This document shows positions 19,632 to 27,735 of a stretch of 64,000 nucleotides of DNA, piece after piece (position 1 is the first letter of the stretch; each line of letters begins with the position of its first letter). Below the pieces are notes generated by a model. It had not been told where the DNA came from. It ran no database searches and saw nothing but the letters and a program-made list of their open reading frames with translations. The translations under genes and the position numbers were made by a program. This DNA is from Pseudomonas sp. FP2309 (GTDB lineage Bacteria > Pseudomonadota > Gammaproteobacteria > Pseudomonadales > Pseudomonadaceae): NCBI RefSeq assembly GCF_030687575.1, contig NZ_CP117439.1, positions 3,959,501-4,023,500 on the forward strand. The letters run 5' to 3'.

Positions 19632-19647
19632 AGCAATTTGCGAACCA
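19632..19647 (-). promoter_or_regulatory. Sigma-54-type promoter of flgFGHIJKL
   Basis: On the minus strand TGGTTC-GCAAA-TTGCT: the invariant GG and GC are exactly ten bases apart and the -12 half is perfect, with two mismatches in the -24 half. It is 57-72 nt before the flgF GTG. FleR dependence is expected from P. aeruginosa. Confidence 0.65.
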
Positions 19648-19893
19648 ACTTTCAAAAAGAGGACCAAGTGCAGACAGGACGGGGGTTTGGCGGCGGGGCT
19701 CGAGTTTGCAAGTGTTGCACAGAGTCGAAAAAACGGCGGACTACTGCCGCCTGCGGCAAGCCCCGGTCTCACCGGCGACAAAGATCCACTGCGGGAGCGG
19801 CTTCGCGCAGATGAGAGGCTGGCCTTGGTGAGCCGTTTTGTTGTGCTGAGCAGGCTTGCCCTGCGCCGGGCTGCGCAGCTGCCCTCTTGACGC
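19648..19893. other. Intergenic region between phhR and flgF
   Basis: This noncoding stretch lies between the phhR stop and the flgF promoter; both genes read on the minus strand. It contains a degenerate REP-like segment (about 19788-19812, CTGCGGGAGCGGCTTCGCGCAG, imperfect dyad). I see no gene or clear terminator for phhR. Confidence 0.5.
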
Positions 19894-21456
19894 CTATTTA
19901 CCACCCTTGAGAATTTCATAATCGCGCAATTTATTGGCGATCGTCGTGTGCGACACCCCCAGCCGCTTGCCCAACTGGCGACTGCTCGGGTGCTCGGCGT
20001 ACAAATTCTCCAGTACCGCCTTCTCGAAGCGCCCCACAATCGTCTCCAGCCCCCCCTCCAGGGAAAAATCGCCAAGGGGCTGACGCACGCCGTAATCCGG
20101 CAAGCGAATATGCTCGGCCTTGACGGTCCCGCCTTCACACAAAGAGACGGCCTGGAACAGCACGTTCTCCAACTGCCGTACGTTGCCCGGCCAGTGATAG
20201 TGACTGAGCCGCTCCATCGCCGCCGGTGCCAGCCTGGGCAGCGGGCAGCCGATCTGCCGACTGGCCTGATCGAGAAAATGCTCGACCAGCGGCGCCAGCC
20301 CATCCAGGCATTCGCGCAGCGGCGGAATATGCAGGGACAGCACGTTGAGCCGGTGATAAAGGTCCTGGCGGAACTCGCCACGGGCGCAGAGTTCGGACAA
20401 ATCCACCTGGGTGGCGCAGATCACGCGCACATCCAGATAGACCTCTTCATCACTGCCCACCCGGCGGAAACAACCGTCCTGCAGAAAGCGCAGCAATTTC
20501 GCCTGCAGGCGCGCACTCATTTCCCCCACGCCGTCGAGAAACAACGTACCGCCCGACGTCAGCTCCAATAGCCCCAACTTGCCTTCGGCCCGCGCACCTT
20601 CGAATGCGCCGGGGCCATAGCCGAACAATTCGGTCTCGGCCATCGATTCCGGCAAACCGGCGCAGTTGAGCGCCATCAGCGGCGATTGCCCACGCGGGCT
20701 GGCCAAGTGGCAGGCGCGCGCCAGCAGTTCTTTGCCGGTGCCGGTTTCACCCTCTATTAATAGAGGCGCATCCAGCGGCGCCATGCGCCGCGCTTCACGC
20801 ACTACCGCCGCCATGACTTTGGAGCTTTGGAAGATGCTGTCAAAGCCGCGCAACTCCTGCTTACGCACGTTGTAAATGCGCTCACCCACGCGGTCGGCGC
20901 GGTGCAGGGTCAGCACCGCGCCGGCCATGGCCTCGCTGTCATCGTGCTCGGACGATTGCAGGGGAGCGATATCCGCCAGGAACACGTCGCCCTTGACCTT
21001 GACCCGCAAGCCGTTGATCCGCGACTTGCTGGCGCGCACCAACTCCGGCAAGTCAAAATCCTCGGCGTAACGCGACAGCGGAATGCCCGGCACCTCGTCG
21101 ACCCGCACGCCGAGCAACTGCGCGGCCGCACGGTTGGCGGCGACGATCGACCCGCCCATGTCGATCGACAGCACCGGAAACTCCAGCGCGCCGAGCAAAG
21201 CGTTGAGCTCCATATGCCGACGCTCGCTGGGCATAAGCCCTACCCGCTTCACACCGAACACACCGGCGATGGCCTCGAACTGCGGGCGCAGCGCCTGGAA
21301 CTGCATGTTCACCAGGTTCGGGCAGAACAGGTAAATGGCATTGCCATGCTCCCCGCCGACCTCACCCTTGGCGACGTTGACGCCGTACTCCACCAGCAGG
21401 TTAAGAATGTCCCGCAGGATGCCGATGCGGTTCTGGCAGTGCACTTTGATACGCAT
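19894..21456 (-). CDS. phhR: Aromatic amino-acid regulator PhhR (TyrR family)
   Basis: PhhR activates phenylalanine and tyrosine catabolism. The product is 520 residues: an N-terminal ACT domain (1-75, MRIKVHCQNRIGILRDILNLL), a PAS domain (about 80-190), an AAA+ domain (about 205-430) and a C-terminal helix-turn-helix (LGKRLGVSHTTIANKLRDYEI). Walker A is intact (GETGTGKE). The sigma-54 contact loop reads GAFEGA instead of GAFTGA, and Walker B reads LFLDG rather than LFLDE. Both fit the TyrR branch, which acts with sigma-70 rather than sigma-54. It is divergent from phhABC with a TyrR-type box between. Confidence 0.95.
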   Translation of the reverse strand: MRIKVHCQNRIGILRDILNLLVEYGVNVAKGEVGGEHGNAIYLFCPNLVNMQFQALRPQFEAIAGVFGVKRVGLMPSERRHMELNALLGALEFPVLSIDMGGSIVAANRAAAQLLGVRVDEVPGIPLSRYAEDFDLPELVRASKSRINGLRVKVKGDVFLADIAPLQSSEHDDSEAMAGAVLTLHRADRVGERIYNVRKQELRGFDSIFQSSKVMAAVVREARRMAPLDAPLLIEGETGTGKELLARACHLASPRGQSPLMALNCAGLPESMAETELFGYGPGAFEGARAEGKLGLLELTSGGTLFLDGVGEMSARLQAKLLRFLQDGCFRRVGSDEEVYLDVRVICATQVDLSELCARGEFRQDLYHRLNVLSLHIPPLRECLDGLAPLVEHFLDQASRQIGCPLPRLAPAAMERLSHYHWPGNVRQLENVLFQAVSLCEGGTVKAEHIRLPDYGVRQPLGDFSLEGGLETIVGRFEKAVLENLYAEHPSSRQLGKRLGVSHTTIANKLRDYEILKGGK

Positions 21457-21577
21457 GAAAAGGCCCGAAAAGGTGGGTAGGCGCCGCGTCTTTTTGTCGC
21501 TGAGCGCAGATAGTCGTCAAGATTATGTGACAGGTTGTGTGCTTTTCCCAGCCCGATACAGCGACCAAGCGCGTATA

Positions 21578-21595
21578 CGTAACGAATACTTTACG
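21578..21595. promoter_or_regulatory. TyrR/PhhR-type operator between phhR and phhA
   Basis: CGTAAC-GAATAC-TTTACG is an 18-bp dyad with the layout of the TyrR box TGTAAA-N6-TTTACA: outer CGTAA/TTACG arms match exactly, and each half differs from the E. coli consensus by one or two bases. It lies 120-137 nt upstream of the phhA ATG. Binding by PhhR is inferred. Confidence 0.65.
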
Positions 21596-21714
21596 AATAG
21601 CCGCGCATTTTCCTACGCCAGCACGTTCCAGACCGATGGAATCCCACCATCAACGGGGTATCAATACAGGCACAGCAGGACATAACAAGAACGAATGCCT
21701 AGCAGGAGAGCCGT

Positions 21715-22521
21715 ATGAAGCAGACGCAGTACGTGGCCCGCGAGCCCGATGCGCAAGGTTTTATCCACTATTCGCCTGAAGAACACGCGGTGTGGAACAC
21801 CCTGATCACGCGCCAACTGAAAGTGATCGAAGGCCGCGCCTGCCAGGAATACCTGGACGGCATCGACAAACTAGGGCTGCCCCTGGACCGTATTCCGCAA
21901 TTGGGCGAGATCAACACGGTGTTGGCCGAGACAACCGGCTGGCAAGTGGCCCGTGTGCCCGCGCTGATTCCCTTCCAGACCTTCTTCGAATTGCTCGCCA
22001 GCAAGCAGTTTCCGGTGGCGACGTTTATTCGCACCCGCGAAGAACTGGACTACCTGCAGGAGCCGGATATTTTCCACGAGATCTTTGGCCACTGCCCGCT
22101 GCTGACCAACCCCTGGTTCGCCGAATTCACCCACACCTACGGCAAGCTCGGCCTTGCCGCGACCAAGGAACAGCGCGTGTACCTGGCGCGCCTGTATTGG
22201 ATGACGATCGAGTTCGGCCTGGTGGACACGCCCGCTGGCCGACGCATCTACGGTGGCGGGATTCTGTCGTCGCCCAAAGAGACGGTGTACAGCCTGTCGT
22301 CCGAACCCCGGCACCAGGCGTTCGACCCACTGGAAGCGATGCGCACGCCTTATCGGATCGACATCCTGCAACCGCTCTATTTCGTGCTGCCCGAGCTCAA
22401 GCGCCTGTTCGACGTGGCCCAGGAAGACATCATGGGCATGGTCGAACGCGGTATGCAGCTGGGTCTGCATGCGCCGCTCTTCCCCCCAAAGGCAGTCCCG
22501 CCCAAACCAGAGGCTGCGTGA
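21715..22521 (+). CDS. phhA: Phenylalanine 4-monooxygenase
   Basis: PhhA hydroxylates phenylalanine to tyrosine using O2, non-haem iron and tetrahydropterin. The product is 268 residues, a bacterial catalytic domain without the ACT domain of animal enzymes. The iron ligands are visible as His121 and His126 (DIFHEIFGHCPLL) and Glu166 (YWMTIEFGLV). An AGGAGAG site precedes the ATG. It is first in the phhABC operon, with phhB supplying pterin recycling and phhC the next transamination step. Confidence 0.97.
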   Translation: MKQTQYVAREPDAQGFIHYSPEEHAVWNTLITRQLKVIEGRACQEYLDGIDKLGLPLDRIPQLGEINTVLAETTGWQVARVPALIPFQTFFELLASKQFPVATFIRTREELDYLQEPDIFHEIFGHCPLLTNPWFAEFTHTYGKLGLAATKEQRVYLARLYWMTIEFGLVDTPAGRRIYGGGILSSPKETVYSLSSEPRHQAFDPLEAMRTPYRIDILQPLYFVLPELKRLFDVAQEDIMGMVERGMQLGLHAPLFPPKAVPPKPEAA

Positions 22522-22619
22522 ACCTGAGGTTTTGCGGCCAGGTGAGTCTTTTCCCTGGCCCTGCGTTGCTTTAGGGTAACCCCCACTGATCTTCACTCAT
22601 TCGAATTCAGGACACCCCC

Positions 22620-22976
22620 ATGACCACCTTGAACCAAGCCCACTGCGAAGCCTGCCGCGCCGACGCCCCGCAAGTCAGCGATGAAGAACTGCCGGTGCTG
22701 ATCAAGCAGATCCCCGACTGGAACATCGAAGTGCGCGACGGCGTGATGCAGCTGGAAAAGGTTTTCCTGTTCAAGAACTTCAAGTTCGCCCTGGCCTTTA
22801 CCAACGCCGTGGGTGAGATCTCCGAAGCCGAAGGCCATCACCCAGGCCTGCTCACCGAATGGGGCAAAGTCACCGTGACCTGGTGGAGCCACTCGATCAA
22901 AGGCCTGCACCGCAACGACTTCATCATGGCCGCGCGCACCGACGAAGTGGCCAAGAGCGCCGAGGGCCGCAAGTAA
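22620..22976 (+). CDS. phhB: Pterin-4a-carbinolamine dehydratase
   Basis: PhhB dehydrates 4a-hydroxytetrahydropterin, regenerating the cofactor used by PhhA. The product is 118 residues with the family motif [23 protein letters not shown] (active-site His pair, then Trp). It lies 98 nt after phhA, and its stop codon overlaps the phhC start (TAATG). Confidence 0.97.
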   Translation: MTTLNQAHCEACRADAPQVSDEELPVLIKQIPDWNIEVRDGVMQLEKVFLFKNFKFALAFTNAVGEISEAEGHHPGLLTEWGKVTVTWWSHSIKGLHRNDFIMAARTDEVAKSAEGRK

Positions 22977-24175
22977 TGCATTTCGATGCCATTGGCCGCG
23001 TGCCCGGCGATCCGATCCTCGGGCTGATGGACCTGTACGCCAACGATACCCACCCGAACAAGTTCGACCTGGGGGTGGGTGTGTATAAGGACGATCAGGG
23101 CCTGACGCCGATTCCGCAGGCGGTAAAACTGGCGGAGCAGCGCCTGGTCGACACCCAGACCACCAAGACCTACATCGGTGGGCATGGCAATGCGGCCTTC
23201 GGCGCGCGGATCAGCGAACTCGTACTCGGTGCCGATTCGGCCCTGCTTCACGCACGGCGTGCCGGCGCCACGCAAACCCCTGGCGGTACCGGCGCCCTAC
23301 GCCTGAGCGCCGACTTTATCGCCCACAGCCTGCCGGGCCGTGGCGTGTGGCTGAGCAACCCGACCTGGCCGATCCACGAAAGCATCTTTGCCAAAGCCGG
23401 GCTCAAGGTCTGCCACTACCCCTACGTAGGCGCCGACAACCGCCTGGATGTGGCGGCGATGCTGGCCACCCTGGCCAGCGTGCCAGAGGGCGACGTGGTG
23501 CTGCTGCATGCCTGCTGCCACAACCCCACCGGTTTCGACTTATCCCAGGATGACTGGCATCAAGTGCTGCAGATCGTGCGCGAGCGCCATCTGCTGCCAT
23601 TGATCGACTTTGCCTACCAAGGCTTTGGCGATGGCCTGGAGCAGGATGCCTGGGCGGTGCGCCTGTTTGCCGCCGAACTGCCGGAAGTGTTGATCACCAG
23701 TTCCTGCTCGAAGAACTTCGGCCTGTACAGCGACCGGGTCGGCGCCTTGATCGTGTGTGCCGCCGACGCGGAAAAACTCACCGATGTGCGCAGCCAATTG
23801 GCGAATATCGCGCGCAATCTGTGGTCGACGCCACCGGATCACGGCGCCGCTGTGGTGGCAACCATCCTCGGTGACACGCAGCTCAAAGCGCTGTGGAGTG
23901 GCGAAGTCGAAGCCATGCGTTCGCGCATCGCCCAATTGCGTGCAGGGTTGGTCGAAGCGTTGGCGCCCCATGGGTTGGCCGAGCGGTTTGCCCATATCGG
24001 CGCGCAGCGTGGGATGTTTTCCTACACGGGTTTGAGTGCCGAGCAGGTCAAGCAGCTGCGCGAGAAGCACAGCGTGTACATGGTCAGTTCCGGGCGGGCC
24101 AACGTGGCCGGCGCTGATGCGACGCGGTTGGCGCTGCTGGCAGAAGCAATCGCGGACGTCTCGCGCGCCAACTGA
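22976..24175 (+). CDS. phhC: Aromatic amino-acid aminotransferase
   Basis: PhhC is a class I/II PLP-dependent transaminase acting on tyrosine or phenylalanine, feeding the homogentisate pathway. The product is 399 residues. The PLP lysine is Lys246 in TSSCSKNFGLYSDRVGAL; NPTWPIHESIF, CHNPTGFD and the substrate-binding Arg region near the C-terminus (SSGRANVAG) are present. The start ATG overlaps the phhB stop (TAATG); the frame extends 39 codons upstream into phhB, but that is a shadow. The hairpin at 24190-24219 may end the operon. Confidence 0.94.
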   Translation: MHFDAIGRVPGDPILGLMDLYANDTHPNKFDLGVGVYKDDQGLTPIPQAVKLAEQRLVDTQTTKTYIGGHGNAAFGARISELVLGADSALLHARRAGATQTPGGTGALRLSADFIAHSLPGRGVWLSNPTWPIHESIFAKAGLKVCHYPYVGADNRLDVAAMLATLASVPEGDVVLLHACCHNPTGFDLSQDDWHQVLQIVRERHLLPLIDFAYQGFGDGLEQDAWAVRLFAAELPEVLITSSCSKNFGLYSDRVGALIVCAADAEKLTDVRSQLANIARNLWSTPPDHGAAVVATILGDTQLKALWSGEVEAMRSRIAQLRAGLVEALAPHGLAERFAHIGAQRGMFSYTGLSAEQVKQLREKHSVYMVSSGRANVAGADATRLALLAEAIADVSRAN

Positions 24176-24189
24176 CAGGACACGCACTC

Positions 24190-24219
24190 AAATGTGGGAG
24201 CTGGCGCGCTTCCACATTT
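24190..24219. terminator. REP-like hairpin between phhC and the convergent phosphoesterase
   Basis: AAATGTGG (24190-24197) pairs with CCACATTT (24212-24219), and the stem continues inward through AGC/GCT. The sequence resembles the common P. fluorescens repeat beginning AAATGTGGGAGCTGGC. It lies between two convergent genes, so it may act as a bidirectional terminator, although it lacks a U-tract. Confidence 0.55.
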
Positions 24220-24235
24220 ACCCTGAGCAGGGCTT

Positions 24236-25045
24236 TCAGCTTGCGACCACCTGCGCTTTCAACTGCGCCTCTTTGGCCTGCGCATCCGCCAACCGATACA
24301 ACTCGATCTGCCCATCCCAGTGCTCGATCAACGCGGTGCACGACTCCACCCAATCCCCGCAGTTAAGGTAGTCCACCTCGCCGACTTTGCGGATCTCCGC
24401 ATGGTGAATATGCCCGCACACCACACCATGTAATTCGCGCTTGGTCACTTCGTGGGCAATGGCTTCTTCAAAATCGCTGATGAAACTCACGGCCGTCTTG
24501 ACCTTGTGCTTCAAATACGCCGACAACGACCAGTAGCCATAGCCGTACCGGGCGCGCCAGTGGTTCAACCAGCGGTTCAACGTGAGGGTGAACTCGTAGG
24601 CCGAATCGCCGAGAAATGCCAGCCAGCGGTGATAGCGGGTGATCACATCGAACTGGTCGCCGTGGATCACCAGCAGGTGGCGGCCGTCGGCGGTCACGTG
24701 CACCGCCTCGTCCACCAGTTGGATATTGCCCAGGATCAGCTTGGAGTAGCGACGCAGAAACTCGTCATGGTTGCCGGTGACGTAGATCACCTCAGTGCCG
24801 CGCTTGGCCATGGTCAGCAGCCGGCGGATCACGTTGGTGTGGGCCTGGGGCCAATACATGCCGCCGCGCATTTTCCAACCGTCGATGATATCGCCCACCA
24901 GATACACCTTGTCGGCGTGGTAACCCTTGAGGAACTGCGACAAGTGTTCAGCCTGGCAATCCCGGGTGCCCAAATGCACATCGGAAATCCACAGGGTTCG
25001 CACGCGTTGCTTGCGGCTGGGCTTGGTCAACTCGGCACTGGTCAT
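24236..25045 (-). CDS. LpxH-like calcineurin phosphoesterase (UDP-2,3-diacylglucosamine diphosphatase family)
   Basis: This is a 269-residue metallophosphoesterase of the UDP-2,3-diacylglucosamine diphosphatase family (COG2908). All metal motifs are visible: SDVHLG, VGDIIDGW, VTGNHDEFLRR, IHGDQFD and CGHIHHAE. Members make lipid X from UDP-diacylglucosamine in lipid A synthesis, but pseudomonads often have a second paralogue of uncertain substrate, and this gene is not in an lpx neighbourhood. The start at 25045 (MTSAELTKPSRK) has a GAG site eight bases upstream; an ATG two codons earlier is possible. It is divergent from the AraC gene. Confidence 0.85.
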   Translation of the reverse strand: MTSAELTKPSRKQRVRTLWISDVHLGTRDCQAEHLSQFLKGYHADKVYLVGDIIDGWKMRGGMYWPQAHTNVIRRLLTMAKRGTEVIYVTGNHDEFLRRYSKLILGNIQLVDEAVHVTADGRHLLVIHGDQFDVITRYHRWLAFLGDSAYEFTLTLNRWLNHWRARYGYGYWSLSAYLKHKVKTAVSFISDFEEAIAHEVTKRELHGVVCGHIHHAEIRKVGEVDYLNCGDWVESCTALIEHWDGQIELYRLADAQAKEAQLKAQVVAS

Positions 25046-25182
25046 GGGCATCACTCGACGCTGTTTTGACGAGCTTGCGCCCTGGCGATTAATAGCCCAT
25101 GACAGCCGTGCGTCAGTCTGATGACAGCGCCCATCAATCGCCAAGCGTTGTAGACTGGCGCCCTGCGACCCAGGAGACCGCG

Positions 25183-25932
25183 ATGAGCCCGACCCTCACG
25201 CTACGCCACTACCTCGAAGCGCCCATCGCCCATAGCCATGACCATGCGCAATTGGTGTTCGGCCTGTCCGGCCATCTCGACCTGGAAGTCGAGGGCCACG
25301 CCAGCCAGGTGCGTGAAAGCAGCGTGATGGTCCTGCCTTTTTCCGCTCATCACGCCTGCGGCAGCCGCGATGGCAGCCGCTGCCTGGTGCTGGACGTACC
25401 CACCGAACACTGGCTGCTGCAATCGCTGGGTGATCACGCCGATGCCAGCCGCCGCCTGCTCGAACAACCCGCGCGCCTGGCTCTGGATGCCCGGCAGCAC
25501 CAATTAGTGCAATGGCTGGCCCACAGCCCGGTGAACGACCCGTTGATCGTGCAGCAAGGTGCGGTGCTGTTGCTGGCCAGCCTCAATCAGGCGCTGGCGC
25601 AACCGCAGCCAGGCCGACGCCTGCCCTATGCCGCGTTCGATGCGCATATCCAACGGCACGTCGCGCACCCCTTGCAGGTGGCCGACCTGGCGCGCATCGC
25701 CGAGCTCTCGGTGGCGCGCCTGCATGCGCGTTTTGTCGCCGAATGCGGGCAAACACCCATGGACTACATTCGCAGCCGTCGCCTGCATAAGGCCTTGAAC
25801 CTGTTGCGCGACACCTCGCTGCCGGTTGGCGAAATCGCCGAACGCGTCGGTTACACCTCGCAAAGTGCATTTGCCGCCGCCATGCTGCGCGAGTTCGGGG
25901 CGTCTCCGGGAGCCCTGCGGCGGTCTGGATAG
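25183..25932 (+). CDS. AraC-family transcriptional regulator
   Basis: The product is 249 residues: an N-terminal cupin-like sensing domain (about 1-100, with H20/H22/H24 in APIAHSHDHAQLVF) and a C-terminal double helix-turn-helix (about 155-249, LQVADLARIAELSVARLHARFV and VGEIAERVGYTSQSAFAAAMLREFG). CAGGAGACC precedes the ATG at 25183. It lies 98 nt before an EamA-type exporter on the same strand, whose expression it may control, as AraC-EamA pairs often work; the ligand is unknown. Confidence 0.88.
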   Translation: MSPTLTLRHYLEAPIAHSHDHAQLVFGLSGHLDLEVEGHASQVRESSVMVLPFSAHHACGSRDGSRCLVLDVPTEHWLLQSLGDHADASRRLLEQPARLALDARQHQLVQWLAHSPVNDPLIVQQGAVLLLASLNQALAQPQPGRRLPYAAFDAHIQRHVAHPLQVADLARIAELSVARLHARFVAECGQTPMDYIRSRRLHKALNLLRDTSLPVGEIAERVGYTSQSAFAAAMLREFGASPGALRRSG

Positions 25933-26030
25933 CGAGAGTCTGGCGCTAAACATCGCGAGCCTCGCAACAGACGCCTGCCCCGCCACCCTCTAGACTGCGA
26001 AGCTGTCACCCCGTTGGTTCAAGGATCGCA

Positions 26031-26915
26031 ATGACTCCCCGCTCAGCCCTCGGCGCCCTGCATATCGGCGCGTTAATGTTTGGCCTTACCGGCGTACTCG
26101 GCAAGCTGGCCGCCGCCTCACCGTCGATCATCGTATTTGGCCGCGCCGTGTTTGCCGTCCTGGCCCTGGCGATTTTCGCGCGATTCGCCAGCAACACGGC
26201 GTGGAAGCCACTCGAACGTCGCGACTGGCGCCGCCTGCTGGTGAGCGGCCTGCTACTGGCCGCGCATTGGGTGACATTCTTCATGGCGGTCAAGGTGGCC
26301 GGCGTTGCGGTTGCCACCCTGGGGTTCACAGCGTTTCCGGCGTTTACCGTGATCCTTGAAGGGCTGATTTTTCGCGAACGCATCCGCGCCAATGAAATCG
26401 TGCTGGTGGTGCTGGTCAGCATCGGGCTGGTGTTGGTGACCCCCGACTTCGACCTTGCCAGCCAAGCCACCGGTGGCCTGCTCTGGGGCATCGCCTCGGG
26501 CCTGTTGTTCTCGCTGCTGTCGCTGAACAACCGTGCCAGCTCCGGGCGGATTCCGGCGGTGCAGGCAGCGTTGTGCCAGAACGTGGTGGTCGCGCTGTGT
26601 CTGCTGCCAGTGGCGGCGCCGGGTTTGACCGAGGTACGCGCGCTGGACTGGCTGTGGATCGGTCTGCTCGGGGTGTTCTGTACCGGGCTGGCCCATAGCC
26701 TGTTTGTTGCCAGCCTCGCGGTGATCAAGGCGCGCACCGCCTCGGTGGTGTTTGCCATGGAGCCGGTGTACGGCATCACGGCGGCCTGGCTGCTGTTTGC
26801 CGAAACCCCGACCCTGCGCATGCTGCTGGGCGGCGTGCTGATCATCGCCGCCATCGTGCTCTCAGGGCTGATGGGCAGCGCCAGCCAAGCCAAGCAGCCC
26901 GCTGCAACGGCCTGA
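26031..26915 (+). CDS. EamA/DMT-family permease
   Basis: The product is 294 residues with ten hydrophobic segments and two EamA repeats (about 10-140 and 150-285), the architecture of drug/metabolite transporters. These are inner-membrane carriers, mostly exporters of amino acids or metabolites. Substrate cannot be read from the sequence. It follows an AraC regulator, and ATG at 26031 comes after a weak AAGG site. Confidence 0.85.
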   Translation: MTPRSALGALHIGALMFGLTGVLGKLAAASPSIIVFGRAVFAVLALAIFARFASNTAWKPLERRDWRRLLVSGLLLAAHWVTFFMAVKVAGVAVATLGFTAFPAFTVILEGLIFRERIRANEIVLVVLVSIGLVLVTPDFDLASQATGGLLWGIASGLLFSLLSLNNRASSGRIPAVQAALCQNVVVALCLLPVAAPGLTEVRALDWLWIGLLGVFCTGLAHSLFVASLAVIKARTASVVFAMEPVYGITAAWLLFAETPTLRMLLGGVLIIAAIVLSGLMGSASQAKQPAATA

Positions 26916-27043
26916 TCTATACTCCGAACATCCGCAACAGTCTGCCGTCGTTCAACGGATAACCGACCGCTCGACGACAGCCATGACGCTTGAAGTTGCT
27001 GCACGCGAGGGTCACTCCATAAACGCGATGCAAGGGCTTGATC

Positions 27044-27325
27044 ATGGAAATGCTCATCAACGTATTGGTTCAGATCATCAGCGGCACCATCGGCGGCAAC
27101 CTCGCCGGCATGACCAAACAGAGCCTGGGCGCCGGGCTCAATACCCTGCTGGGCGGTATCGGCGGGCTGGTCCTGGGTCAACTCGTCTCGGTCATGGCCG
27201 GTAGTCCGGGCGCTGAAGCGCTGGATGTGGCGACGGTCGGCAGCAATGTGGTCGGCGGCGGCTTAGGCGGCCTGGTGTTGACGTGGGTCGTGGGGTTGAT
27301 CAAAAGCAAGATGGCCGAGAAATAG
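27044..27325 (+). CDS. Small glycine-rich membrane protein, function unknown
   Basis: The product is 93 residues, starting MEMLINVLVQIISGTIGGNLAG. It has two or three hydrophobic, glycine-rich segments (about 5-22, 35-52 and 68-88) and a basic C-terminus (KSKMAEK). AAGGGC precedes the ATG at 27044; a TTG two codons earlier is less likely. I do not recognise a characterised family. It lies between the EamA transporter and the convergent SelT-like gene and has no obvious operon partner. Confidence 0.75.
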   Translation: MEMLINVLVQIISGTIGGNLAGMTKQSLGAGLNTLLGGIGGLVLGQLVSVMAGSPGAEALDVATVGSNVVGGGLGGLVLTWVVGLIKSKMAEK

Positions 27326-27366
27326 CAACGTACCGCCCGGTCACCGTCCGCCCGCGGCGGTGGCCG

Positions 27367-27654
27367 TCACGCTGTACGGTCGTTGTGCCCGAGGTCGCGT
27401 TGCGGGTCGATCTGATCGCGCACGCGCTGCTTGAGCACCTTGGCTTCCGGGAAACCACCGTCCAGCTTGCGCTCCCAGATCTGCACGCCATTGCACGTGA
27501 TGCGAAACGCACCGCCGGTCGCCGGCTCCAGCGACACTTTGCCCAGGTCATCGGCAAAGGTGCTCAACAACTCCTGGGCCAGCCACGCTGCGCGCAACAG
27601 CCACTGGCACTGGGTGCAATAGGTGATGACAATCTCGGGTTTGCTCGCGGACAT
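27367..27654 (-). CDS. SelT/SelW/SelH-family redox protein
   Basis: The product is 95 residues with a thioredoxin-like fold expected from the family. The redox motif is Cys13-x-x-Cys16 (TYCTQCQWLL), where selenoprotein relatives carry selenocysteine. The C-terminal part includes GGAFRITCNGVQIWERKLDGGFPEAKVLKQRVRDQI, typical of the bacterial Rdx members. It is convergent with the small membrane protein gene and divergent from plpD. Exact cellular role is unknown. Confidence 0.85.
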   Translation of the reverse strand: MSASKPEIVITYCTQCQWLLRAAWLAQELLSTFADDLGKVSLEPATGGAFRITCNGVQIWERKLDGGFPEAKVLKQRVRDQIDPQRDLGHNDRTA

Positions 27655-27735
27655 AATTTGACTGGCTCCAGGCATAACGAGGGAGGAGAAACGGGTGGCT
27701 ATAATACCGGCCTTTATCGCCCAGCCTCGAGATTC

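Noticed and set aside
27283..27735. 151-codon N-terminal extension of plpD
   Set aside because: The extension crosses the convergent SelT-like gene on the other strand and lies before the signal peptide; the patatin protein begins at 27736.
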